DNA of 64,000 bases from contig ADNK01001890.1 in assembly GCA_000320545.1 (NCBI GenBank), positions 62,001 to 126,000 on the forward strand, read 5' to 3'. The notes beneath the pieces were generated by a model. The model did not search any database. It worked only from the letters and a program-made list of their open reading frames with translations, and had not been told where the DNA came from. The DNA is from Bigelowiella natans CCMP2755 (Eukaryota; Cercozoa; Chlorarachniophyceae). This document shows positions 25,501-39,046 of this stretch, in pieces. Both the position numbers and the translations under genes were made by a program. Position 1 is the first letter of the stretch. Each line of letters begins with the position of its first letter.

Positions 25501-28500
25501 GCAGATTCAGCTGAAGCAACGACAACGCTCGAAGATGCAATCACAAACCAGAGAAGGAACTGCGGATTCTACAACTACAGTTGCTGTTACTGTTTCTACT
25601 ACTGTACCTAAAATCAAGGGTACGCACGACCATGGTTACGATGAGATTGATAAAAAAGGTGTTACGTTAGCCACCGAGCAAAATAGTCTTCGGATGCAAC
25701 TTGAGTCACTGCGGCGAGCAAAGCAAATTTCAGAGGAACTAAGAGCTGACCAAGTCGCAAATGCAAATCGACAACAAAAATTGATGGAATCAAAGCTCAA
25801 GGTGGCCGAAGAGACAATTAGAAACGAGAAAAAAATTGTGATCGAGATGAAAAAAGCATATGACTCTCAGATCAAATCCATTAAAGATGGAGACGAGGGA
25901 AGATTGGCAGAGTTATTAAAGAAAGAAAAAACACTTGCAGATTCACGTCTCTTGGCGATGAAGGGTGTCAATGATAGAAAAGTCTTGCAACTGATGGAAG
26001 AACACGAAATTGCTGTGAACAGGATGAAAAACTTTCATGCTCGAGAACTAGCAGAAAATGAGTTGCAACATGATTTGAAGGTAGCAGGTTTGAACGCCAA
26101 ACTCTCTCAGATCATCAAGCAGCATGTGTCAGCTGCTGAAGAAGGAAAAATCTTGGACAAAGAGAAACTTCAACACATCATATTTACAGAAGAATATATT
26201 GCGGGGGCTGACAAAAGGAGGGTAGAAACTCACATTTCAAATTTAAAGTCTCAACTGGTTACAATGGAAAAGGAAAAACGGATAGCGGAATCCAAGACCA
26301 AAGATGCTGAATTATCCCTACATAGATTGATGCAAAGCCAGAAGGAAATGAATGAAAAGATGAAAATCTTAAATAAGGCATTAAAAGTTCCACGTACCGT
26401 CGTCACGTTGGCAGCTGGAACCAAGAAGGATGAAGCGATCACCAAAATGATGACTCAGCATAAGAAAGATATTGAATTGCTGAAGCAAAAATTTGGTATT
26501 GAGATTCGAAAGCTTCATATCGCGCATCAGGCAAAGGAGCAACGATTGATTGAAGAGATGAAGAAGGTCAATCTATCGAAATCAATAGAGCAGCGGAGAT
26601 TAGAAGTTAAGTTCACCGAGGCGCGGGCTGATATGGTGTCTAAGATGAATAAAAATGCCGAAACCATACAAGACCTCAACGCTTGTATCCTAAAGCTTGA
26701 GAAGCAACTAATGCAAGAAAAACAAAAATCTGTCAAATTGGTTCAAGAAACCAAAATGCAATCTGCTGAGAAAGTAAAAAGGTGCGACGAAAGGTGGAGG
26801 GTTGCTATCGATGGCATACGGGCCTCTCACACTCACAAAAACGAAGTAATGATGAAGAAACACTCGGAAGAGAAACACCAATATGAAGAAAAGATCCTGA
26901 AGGCAAAAGATGATAGGATGAAGGAAATTTCGTTGCTGACCAAGTTCTACGAAGAAAAGGAGAACAAACTTCTCACCAAAATGGAAGAGAACAAGGATCA
27001 CTTTGCCAAAAAACTAAAGGAAAGTGTTCAGAAGGAGAGAAAGAAACAGAAGTTGAAAGCTAAGAAAGAACTTCAAGAACTCAAGTGGCTGCATAAGAAA
27101 GAAGTGGAAAATCTACAGAGACAAACAAAACAGGACGAAGTTAAACGCGAGCGAAGAAAAGAAGAGGCTAAGACACTTTTGAAAGATGTTGACGTGGGTA
27201 CGAAGACTCAAATGCACTCGAAGGCTACTTTAATCTTGCGTCAAGCTCACGAAAAGGAGAGGTTAAGGCTACAGAAGCGATATGAAGATCTTCGTAATGC
27301 CCATACTAATGAGAAGAATGAACTGGATCAACTCCATCGCCAGAGAATTGCTAGGCTAAGCGCGAAAATGCGTGACAACAACCGAAAGCATCAAAGTGTT
27401 ATTGCAAGGTTGGAAAGGGAGCAAGGGGAAAAGTTGAAGAATGCGATGAAAGAGCAGACAAAGCTGCAAGCCATTCACAGGAAGCAGGTGCAAGGGCTAA
27501 AGCTTGCCCAAAAAGAAACTGAGTATAACATCGCTAAAATTCATGTTGCTGAGATTGCAAAGCTGAAGAGCATAATACATGGTAACGAAAGAAAAGAACA
27601 AATGATGGAGAAGGCCTTAACTGCTGTCAAAGATGGTGAGGAAGGAAAACTCATGAATATTCTTCTGAAAGAGAAGAAAAATATGCAGGCAGATACGGTT
27701 CAAGTGAAACTTGCTTACCAGAAAGAAATCCAAGCTATGAGCGAAGCTATGAGCACATTAAAGAATCAAAAAGATGAAGACGAGGAAAATCTAAAAGATA
27801 TCATAGAATATCAAGAGAAGCAACTTGAAGAATTATCCAGATTAAACGCTTCATTAAGATCTGCGAACGTGGCTACCTCCTCAGCTTCTGCACAAGAGCA
27901 AATTCATTTGTCGCCATTCCATGACTCTCCACGTAAGTACTCACCAAACAGCCTGCATCAACAAAATGCGTCGGAGGAGAAAATAAAAGAGCTGTTAAAG
28001 AAAATAAAGGACACCAATTGCTTTAAAGAGGAGAGAGAACGAGCCTTGCTAGCGAGAATCAAAACAATGAAAGCTCAGTTTGTTGCTTTGAGGGAGGGAG
28101 ACCAATCAAAATGTGATGAAAACTTGATGAAGGAGAGAAATGAGATGTACAAAGAGCTTAGTATGGTCAAAGCATCTGCAGAGGCGGAGAAAGAAATACT
28201 CCGAGAGTCATTACATATGTGCCAACAGCAGTTGGAAGCCAAGCTAAAATCAGACCGGGCATTGCTGGAAAATAATTTCAAGAGATTAATGCAAGATAAT
28301 GAGATTGCACACGAAAGAGAAATTGCAGATCTGAGGTCCTTGATCAGGCAACAAATGGCTCAGCACGCTTTTGATCTGAAGAGAACAAAACTTGCATTTG
28401 AAAAGGAAAGGGGAGTGATTGACGGTGAGATCAAAACTTTAGAAAGAAGACCTGTTCAAGCATCATCGGTTCAGAATAATGGCGATCTGAAGGATGACAA

Positions 28501-28787
28501 CGAAGAGATTGATGACAAAGATAAAGAAATGTTACACCACATAGAATTAATGCAGCTTGATCTTGAGAAGATAAAACTTGAAAATGAGAATCAAAGGAAA
28601 CGTCAGGCAGAGAAGCACAGCTTTGAATTAGGTGTCCTCAATGATAGAATTCGAGACCTTAAACTCCAACTTCATGAACCTGAAGAGAAACAAGGTGGGT
28701 AGTATGAACTGAATTCTATGCGAAACAATTCTATGTCATTGTAACATTCTCTGTAGTACTAAAACTACAAACAATCAGTCACATGTT

Positions 28788-28828
<41 letters not shown>

Positions 28829-31800
28829 GAATGAAAGGAGTAAATGAGACTTTCTTGAAACCAAGCAGCAGTATCATCCCTGGTATCCAAAATACTGATG
28901 GTGCGATAGCTACACGTCCTTCCACATCACAGCAGCAGAATCAGCAAGGACAAAAGTTTTTCCTTGGAAAATCAGCCTCTCTTTTATCATCGTCTTCATC
29001 ATCTCCTTCCGAACCACCGAACAATATAGCAACAACAAGAATTCTGCAAAAGCAACTTGAGGATGACTTGAAGAGAGAGCAAGTTTCAAACAGTAGTCTC
29101 CGAGGGGAAATTCTAAAATTGGAAACACGAATATCAGAAATGCATGTCAACCACCAGACCAGTCTAGAACGGGCTTTGGAATTGATGAAAACTGGCGAGG
29201 AAGGCAAACTACAGAGTGTTCTAAAAAAAGAGCGACAGGGAGTTGAAGAACATTACAGGCATTACATATGTAACCTGCGTGCAAAGAATGAAGACTTACG
29301 TGCATCACTTGAAAATTCGTGGAAACGACTTAAACTGGTGAAGCGCAAGCACGAATTAGAATTGATTCAAACGCAAGAGGAACACATAGCGGCGATATCA
29401 GACATTAAGTTGAGCATGTTAATGCCATCATGTGTGCCAATGACTTCTCGGACAGACGACCGCCACGACGAGAATAACAAAGGTGGAGAATCTGGTATTA
29501 TTTCAGAACACAGGCAACAACAGAAGAAAGAGCACATGAGCCATTGGGAAGCAGGCATCAGAGATATAGTTGAGCACGTAGATGAACTTGACATAAAGGA
29601 CCAAAAGGACATTGGAATTTTGCTGGAGAATAAAATCCACAATCTTGTGTCAAAGGTGATGATCTCAAATAATCATGGGCGTCGCCGCCCCATTGAAGGG
29701 AGAGAAGATACAATATCTAGTTCTCGTAAGCCAGAGTCGGTAAAGGAACACAAAAAGGATATTGACATAATGTCAGCGGTGGCAGAGAAGACAAAGGTTG
29801 TTACAATCAAGGAAGATTTAAAGCAGCAGAAGGTTGTGGCAGATACGTCCGGTAACTTTGAAAGTCTCATAAAAAGGCAGAAAATCGAGCATAAGCTAGA
29901 AATCAGTCAGCTTAAAGAGGAATATAGAATGGAGAGGTTGGGTTTGATTTTAGAACACAAGAAAGAGCTTATGATAGTTAGATCATCAGCCAGGCAAGAA
30001 ATGGAGAAACAGCTGCTTCATCTAAAGCACGATATTGAGAAAGAGAGAAAGGATGAGAGTTCATCTTCCTCCACTCCAACCTCTTCCTCTGCGGCAGCTG
30101 AAATTGCTGTACAAGAAAAATTAGCTGCGAGCAGATGGATGAGAGAAGCGGAAGCTACATGGAACAAGGAGAGGAATCGCCTACAACAGCAACTTGAAAG
30201 TATTCGAGTTACATCGAACGAAAAGCTCTCCCAGCTAGAAAGGCTTCATCAAAATCAATTAAATACATTATTGGTGGAAAGGACTAGAGCTGTAAATAAG
30301 ACTCGTTCTCATCCAACACATCCTTCTCTTGTCACTAATTCTCTCGCCTACTGTGACGACGGCAAGTCGAAGGAAGAGGGCAGCTCCGAGGTTATGAAAT
30401 CTAAGGAGGAGGAAGCTCTTCTTAGAGATTCAGTGCGACAGTCTCTAAAATACGAGCATGAGGTAGAATTAGAACGCATTCACTCCAGATATAAGAATGA
30501 AATTGGTGAACTAAGAAGAAGTACAAGTATCATTGAGGAGAGAATGCGCAATTTCCATGAAGATCAAAAGAACGCACTACGAGCTCAGCTTGAGGCGATT
30601 AATTCGCAGAATGAATCGAAATTGATGAAATTATTAATGGATGAAAAAGCGAAGACAAAATTAGCATTCGGTGAGCTTAATATGCTTAAAGCCCAGTCGA
30701 GTGAGATGGCAGAGCATGCGAATAAAGCACAGAGGGAATCTACCACACAGTTACTAGACTGCAAGGATAGAGAAATACAATTACTTAAAGCACGACACAG
30801 ACAGAACATTGAAGATCTTCGCAAGAAGTGGAGTCTACAAATGGTGCAGGAGTTGGAGAAATCTGCTGCAGAGACCAAAACATCAACAAATCAGCCTGAA
30901 TCTAAGTCTATTGCGATCCAAGACATCATTACAAAGGTGATTGATCGAGAGAGGCTGTTGTTTCACAATAATAAATTTGGTGATGAGGATGAGAAGCAGC
31001 TAGTAGTGAACCAACGCGGTGATATGACTCAAAGCAGAAATAACAACACCAATATCCCGGACCGATGTCCTTATTAAGTCGAAGAACGAAGTCAGAGACA
31101 GAAGTGAAAACAACACCAGCAGCAGCATTACCACTCCATAAACCACCAGAAACACATGTACTAGAAACCGAACTATCTATTTACAAATCTAAGCTAAGAG
31201 ATAGGCAAAGAGAGAATGATGTTCTGTTTGCAAAAGTCAACACCTTACAAGGGAAGTTGCATGAACTAGATGAGCAAAATGAAAAACTGCTCAAGGTGAT
31301 ACAGGCCTCAGACGCGAGACACAAAATGGAGACTGAGTCCTCAGAGAGAAAGCATCGAAACCAATTACAAATGGTCAGGGAGAGCTTGGTGCCTGCTGCT
31401 TCGCCGGCTGTGCCCACAAAAGATTCAACAAATCCAATCTCAATTCCTAGTGCTAATCATGGAGACGACAATGATAACATCTTCAATCTCGTTCTTGAGC
31501 GCGACGAACTCAAGACTTCGATGGAAAAGGCAACTAGAAGAATGAAAAAATTGGAATCGGAAATGCAAGAGCTTGTAGACCTGATTGATAATGAGAGAGC
31601 TTCTCACCAGAAAGAGTTGACTTCCATAGGCGAAGGACACGGAAGAGTTGTTCAAGCCCTTCAGTTAAAACTCAAGCAAAGGGACATCCAGCTTGAAATG
31701 ATCGAAAAGCTCAAGAGGGAAGCTGGGAAGAAAGATGATGATGTGAAAACCAGTAGTAGTAGTAGTAGTAGTAGCTTAGAGATAGAGAAGATCCGCAAGA

Positions 31801-34800
31801 TGCAAGTACAGTTGGAACTACAACTTGGTGAAAAAGCCAATCTAAAAAATGGTTTCGAAGAATATAAGCTCCAAATGGAGATAGAAATGAACAATATGAG
31901 ACAAAGTCATGAACATAATTTGATGGAGATTCAACAGCAGGTAAAGAGAATTCAACGTCATCATCCTGAATAATAATTGCAATTCATCTTTTGTTCGAAT
32001 TTTACACTATGGATAAGCACCACCATGGAGATGATAAATACTGTATCACCTAACTGTTTGTTATATGTTTAGTACCATAAGAAACTGGAGGAAGAAAGAC
32101 GTCAATGGAAATCCCAACTTCAGATGGTCAAAATCGAGAATATCGTCAGTACAAAGGTAGGAAAATTTACGTTTTTGTTTTCTGAATTGATAAACTCATT
32201 TGTTTTATTTTGCACTACTAACTACATAATCATCAGTCGGGTACATCATTATTAGCATTATCATCATCAAGGGGTAGTGAAGAGGCCCCCCCAGTCTCTT
32301 ATCCAACCAATTCTGGAGAAGAAATGAAAACAAATAGAGCTACATCCTCTCTTCCAATCGGTGTTGAACAGTTGAGAGCGTTAGAAAAGAACCATGAAAG
32401 AGAGCGACAGCAAGCGGAGCAAAAAGTGCAGAGTGTCAAAGATATGCACAACGACGATATGATTATCCTAAAAATGAAACACCGAATGGAGCTCCAGCGA
32501 TTGATTGATGAGATCAAAGTGAGAGACAGTAAAATATCCATCCTGCAGATGACAACGACGAGTGAGATTTCGACTGGAGGAGGGTACTTAGGGAGAAAAG
32601 AGGGAAGTAACGGCGCTATTGAGGCTCGGATTGTGAAATTACAGTATGATTGTGAGCAAGACAAGTCGCGAGCTCTTAAAAATATGAAAGATGTCCATGA
32701 GAAGCAGGTCAACGAAATGAAGGAGCAATTGCAAATGGCTATACAAAGCCATGAGCTTGAAATGGGAAAGCTACACAAGAAGCACTTAGAACGAACGAAA
32801 ATCCTCAGAAGACAATTGCATCAAGTGGAAGAAGACTCAGAGCAAAGACTTAAAGAATGGAAATCTTCCCGTGAAACCCTCCTTCAAGAGGCACTCGTTG
32901 GTATCAAATCTCGAGAAAATAAGAGGATTGTGGAAATGGTGCTGAAACAAAAAGGTGAGGCTGACAAGAAGGTAGCAAAGGCGATGGGAAAATGGAGACA
33001 AGAAAGGAGGCAACTTGAAGAGTCCCATCACCAAGAAGTTCAATCGTACATACGTAAAATGGATCATCTAGGGAAGCTCGCTGAGGGAGCTCAACGTAGA
33101 GAAAGAGAACAATCGAAAATTTTCTTATCACAGCGAGCCGAATTGATGGACCAACTGCAGCAGAAAGAGATTGAGTTGCTTAATCCCATGCGCCATAATG
33201 TTCAAAGTGAAGGCGAGGCAAAAGCACATAATAAGTCTTCGTTTACGTCGATCGGTGCGCAGCAACAGCATCCTAATAATAGTGACAGTAAATGTAGCCT
33301 TAAAGAACAGGCTGGGGAAAAGCACAACAAATTCGGTAATACTGAAATAGAGGGACAAGGAGAGAAAGATGTTACTCGAAGGAGTTCCATTCTTTTCCAG
33401 AAACAGTATGCAGAACTTGAGGAAAAGTACCAACAATCCATGCAAGCAGAGATGAGAAAACGAAGAGAAGAATCGAAAGAGCTGCTGACTCTTCTACAAG
33501 AACAGCAAAAGCGACATACAGACGAAATAGAGAAAGAGAAGTCAAATCACAAGATGATCGTAGCAAAACTCATGGAAGATTATAAATCTGAATTGCAGGC
33601 TGCGAAGAAAAGTCGTCATCATCGCCAAAATACACAGAGTCATCTTATGAGCAGCTTTCAAGATTCTATTTCGCCAGATATGCCTTTGATCATCGATGAG
33701 CTTCAGCGGGAATTACATACCACGAAGGAGAATATGAAGGAAATAGAACTGGCACATCAGTCTCAGATCCATCTTTTTGAGGCCAAAGAGGCATTTTTCA
33801 AGAAAAGGCTAAAGCAGCAACTTGAAGATGAGGTTGGAGGGCCATCTATGCAACTTCGTATACTGACTGCGGGCGATCAAGACAAGGAGGAGATACAAAG
33901 GAGTTTCTCTGAACTTCGATTAGAGATAGAAAGAAAAAATAAGCTACTTGAGGAAAAAGATGAAGATATTGTGAGTTCTGAAAGAGAACGGCGAGTTGAG
34001 TATGAAAGGATGATGGTGCTGATGAATCAGCAAAAGAATTCTTTTGAAAAGCGCATCCAAGTTCTTATGGACACTTTGGAAAATGAGAAAAGGGGCTCAA
34101 GGATAGAAATGATAAAGTTGCAGGAAGAGTCGGAGAAAGCACGTGTAGAGCAAGACCAAAAATGGCAGCTTCAACTTGATACAATTCAATCGTGGGACGG
34201 TGAAAAACTTGCGAGACTTCTTGCAGAGGAAAAGCTTCGAATCTCAAAGCAGATTTCGGATGAGAGGACGAATTGGATGAGAAAGATGAAAGAGCTCGAA
34301 GATAGTCTTGGAAAGGCAATCAATCAAAGGCATACGGCCCAGGAAGAGTTGCACAATGCCGAGATTCAGATAAAAAAAGTTTCAGAAGCTTTGAAAAGGG
34401 AAATAGAGGAAAGAGATGATACCATCTCAAGTGCCTTGAGAGAGCAGCAGCTAGAACACTCTAAAGAAATGAGAAAAGCTTTCTCTGAGTTTGGTGTATC
34501 TACCGTGACTACTACAGCAACAGCTGCTTCTTCTATCATTTCTAATTCAGCTGCTACCCTAACCCCTGAAGAAAAGCAAGAGATTGCAGCTGCTTCAGAC
34601 ATGGCGAGACTAAAAAACCAAGAATTACAAAGTCTATACGAGAAGATTGAACTCCTTCAGAAACGACTCAAGAAAACGAAGGAACAGCACAATTCCTTAC
34701 ACGATACTGTGGCTGACCAGAAAATACTACATGCGAGTGAATGCCAGAGGCTTGCAGGTAAGCATGCTAATGAATGCCAAGCTATCCGTAAAAACATGGA

Positions 34801-37340
34801 AAGATCACGACGTGAGGTCGAAGAGCTTCTCCGAACCAACTACAAGCAGAATATTGTAATCATGAAGAAGCAATTTCAGGCAATCAGCCAGGGGAAAGCC
34901 AAGCTATTGATGTCTTTAATGGAAGAAGAAAAAAAGAAGGCGAAAGAGGGTCTAGAGCAGATTATCAGTATTAACAATGCCGACATGGAAAATCTGAGAA
35001 TCTCCCACCTTAGAGAGAAGGATATCCTGAATAGCAAAATCGAGGCTCTACAATCGCAATTACGAAATGTACGACAAGGAATTAAAACGCCTGAAGATAA
35101 TACTAGTACTGCAAATGAGGTGGAGGAGGACTACAAGCTTCAAGATTTGCGCTCTGAGCTAGTAAATCTTCAAAAAAAATTTGGCCAAGTCGAGCAAGAA
35201 CATGTATCCGAGGTGAAGGGCTTGCTAGGGGAGAATCAGAAGCTGCAAAATCAAATAGCAGAATTAAGCCAACAACTCTTCCAAGAGCGAGCACGGAACA
35301 TGATTGATAACGTTGAGGAGGGAAAGCCAAAGATTGCAAAAGTGGAAGTTAAGCATAGCAGCGGAAAGAAAGAGACAGACATTGATGGCGTCAACAACAA
35401 CAACAACAATGATGATGATGATAATAATGATGATAATGGCAGGGATGATGAGAGTAAAGCGGAGAGCCTTAGCGTTGTTGGTACAGTAGCCTCTCTTTCA
35501 GAGTATGAGTCAAAAGCACTCGTAACAATGAATAGCCAGTACCAGACAAATAATCTAGTATTATCTCAAAATGTAATGGATACAAAGACTGTGGACGATA
35601 TGCTGTACGTTGTGGACAAGCTCGAGCGAATAGGAGATGGATCAATCAAATCTATGGAATCTGGGGTGGTACTACCGAATTCAGTTGTAAATCACGTTAG
35701 AGAGCTCAAAGCTACTCTGACAAAAGTTACTCAAGAGAGGAAAACATACCACAAGATGATGCTTGATGCTAGCAAGCACCTTGCTATGAGCCAACGGGCT
35801 ACAGATATCCTGGAGAAGGAGAATGAAAAGCTGAAATCACAAATATCGACGGTATTAATGGAGAAAAAAATGCTGGAGGCTGAAATTCACCAGCTTAAGA
35901 AATTATCCAGACAGAAAGACTCCGCTGCAGTAGGAGGTTCTTCCTCGTCGAGATCAGCTAGTGGTCAAGATGCTGCACCAGTCCTACTACTATCGGACAG
36001 CGACGATGACAATTCGCAACAAAAGAATAGTAAGGACCACAAGAAAAACACGAGAAAGAAGGCGGCTTCGATCGTGAAAGAAACTAATGCCAACACCAGT
36101 ATTATTTCTGATGAGGAGGCAAAAGGCTCAGCTTCTGCAGCTAGTGGTGGAAAAGGAAGAGGAGGAGGAGGAGGAGGAGGAAATGGAGTAGTTGGGTCAG
36201 CAGTTATTCCACCACCAACAACAACACAACTAGCACCACCACCACTAGCTGCATCCGGAAATGGGATTCCCCCTCCACCGCCTGCTTTTCTCTTGCCACC
36301 TGGAGGTGGGGGAGGAGGAATACCTCCCCCACCTCCTCCAGGATTATTAGGTCTCGGAGTAGGAGGAATTCCACCACCACCAGGAGGATTATTAAACTTT
36401 GTACCTCAAGAATCTCTGGAGGATAAGATTCTCAAAGAACATGGTCTGGAAAAGCCTCAAGATTTCGTGCCCAAGCAGAAGATGAAGAAATTGCACTGGA
36501 ATAAAATCAAGGTGGGGGATATCCCAGAGAGCGTTTGGCTCCCAATCAACAAGCAACTAGTTGAGCAGAAGAAGCAACAACAACTACTACTCAAGTCCAT
36601 GGACCTAGAAGATGTATTTGCAGAACGAAAGCTCGGAAGAAAAAAGAAGAAAGAGGCTAGTGGCATCAAGAAAATTGTCAAATTGATTGACTCAAAGAGG
36701 GACCAAAATGTTAAAATCGCTCTGAATGCACTAAAGATGCCTCCAGATCGCATCTTGAATGCCCTCATTGGTATGCATCAGGACGTCCTACCTCTCGATT
36801 CGCTAAATCGTATTTCATCCGTATTTCCAAATGATGAAGAACTGAGGAAAGTAATGAGTTACAGAGGAAATGTGGCCCAATTAGGCCAAACTGAAAGGCT
36901 CTTTCGCACACTGGGATCAGTGTATGGCCTCAAGACAAGATTGCAACTGTTCCAATTTACCCAAGAATTTCCTACTTTAAAGAGGAAACTTGAAAGAAAT
37001 CTTATGACAGCGCGGGCTGGATTTGAGGCGGTACTTCACAGCAAAGCACTTCAAGGGATATTGAGCACGCTGCTTCAGTATGGTAACTACATGAATTCTG
37101 GGTCGAGACTTGGGAAGGCTTATGGCTTCACACTGAAAACATTAGAACTGCTGAGTGGTTTAAAGTCTACAGATAATAAGACCAACTTGATGCAGCATTT
37201 AGTCAGAGATGTTACTAAGAAAGGAGGCCTTTGTGCCCGCTTTTTAAATGAGATGAAAGGAATTCCCGCAGCTGCAGCAATCGATAGCTCACACCTTAAT
37301 CTACAGTTTCAAAAGGTACTATGGCATCAATGGCCTCTCT

Positions 37341-37426
<86 letters not shown>

Positions 37427-38349
37427 GGGGGGGAGGGGAGGGTGGTTTAACATAACGAGATTGTTGTAGTCATCAATACTAATACTCTATTATGAATCAT
37501 ATATTCAATTTAGATGAAAGATAATATCTCGTTGCTTAAGGAAAGCCTCAAAGAGCGACCTTCAAATCTTCCCAAATGGCAAAGAGCACGCCCCTACCCT
37601 TCCACTGCATTTGAATTCTATAAAACTGTGAAGAAGGATGTGGAGAGAATAGAGGAAATGTTTGCTCAGTGCAGCATGAAATTCGAGAGAACCCAGAAGT
37701 ATTTAGTCGATGAAGAGAAAAAATGGGAGGAAATGTTTCAGAAATTAGCAGAGTTTTTGGTGAATTTCAAAAAGGCACAAATGGAGGTACAAAAAAAGGA
37801 TAAAATTAAGCAGCCGCCAAAGAAAGGAGATGAAGAAGGATCTCAACAAACGGCGAAACCCTACGAAACCAAACTCTCCCCAAACAAATCGTCGTCTTTG
37901 AAGGGGGGAATTGCTGAGAAGAAGAACAAGACCAAAAATGAGATTACAATATTTTCAAGTCCGGAGGAGTTAAAGCAGATGCGTTCTCAATGGAAAGAGA
38001 CTCAGAAAAAGTTGCAGAAAGCTCTTGAAAAGGCCAAAATGGAAGAGGAGACTACCAGTCAAGATTTTGAAACAAACGAGTTTTCCTACATCGAAGAAGC
38101 AAAACATTTAAAAAGCGGCAGTGGAGTAGTCAAAAAAAGAGGTAGTGCGGAGACACTTACCAGCAGGGAGATTGATCTCTTAAAACGACATCTCCAAGGG
38201 CTTGCCGATGGTAGTAGTAGTAGTAGTAGAGGAGGAGGAGGAGGAGAAGGTAATAGTAGGAGTAGCTCCGTTGCGGGTGGTAGTATTATCAGCAGCCTAA
38301 ATAATTCATTCGAAACATCGTCGATATCGTCTTCTCCACAGCGCCAACG

Positions 38350-38381
<32 letters not shown>

Positions 38382-39007
38382 TCCGTACAATTTCTACAGC
38401 AGTGGAGGTCCCTGGCCCTCTTCTTTCTGATGATTCTCAAGGAATGGCAGATAGTGTTAACGATCGAAAGGAAATGGACAATGATGGTGATGATGATGAT
38501 GGAATATCCTCTGAATATGACAGTGACACAGAAACGCAGAAAAAGCCCGCACATCTCGAGGAACTTATGAAAGATCTACAGGAGATCAAGGATGATGAAT
38601 TTGCCTCTAAGGTAACAGCAGTTGATCATTATGTTGAATTGTTAAGTGCTACTTACAACTGTATCGCCTTCTGAGCATTCTCCCTCTTCACCACTCCTCC
38701 ATCTTCTTCCTCGCCACCTCCTCCTTCCTATGATTAACCCCAATTTCTCTCTATTATGGATCTCTATTATCGTATAATAATTACTACTACCTTGCCTCTA
38801 CTACTATCAGGTGCAGGACGCCGTCCAAAAGGAAACAGAAAAGTTACACTACGAGTACAAAAAGAGGATGGAAACTTTGAGAAATAATCATGCAGAGGAG
38901 GTAATATTTGTCTTGAGGCAAATTAATGAATTTTAATTTATGCATACACAATGACAGCATTGAAAAAATAATATATTCCATCATCTTTCAAATATTCTTA
39001 GAATGAA

Positions 39008-39046
<39 letters not shown>

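Noticed and set aside
31065-31077. Overlap of two frames, first read as a frameshift splitting the formin gene
   Set aside because: An intron with acceptable sites (30937-31091) restores the frame. Kept as a check in the findings instead.
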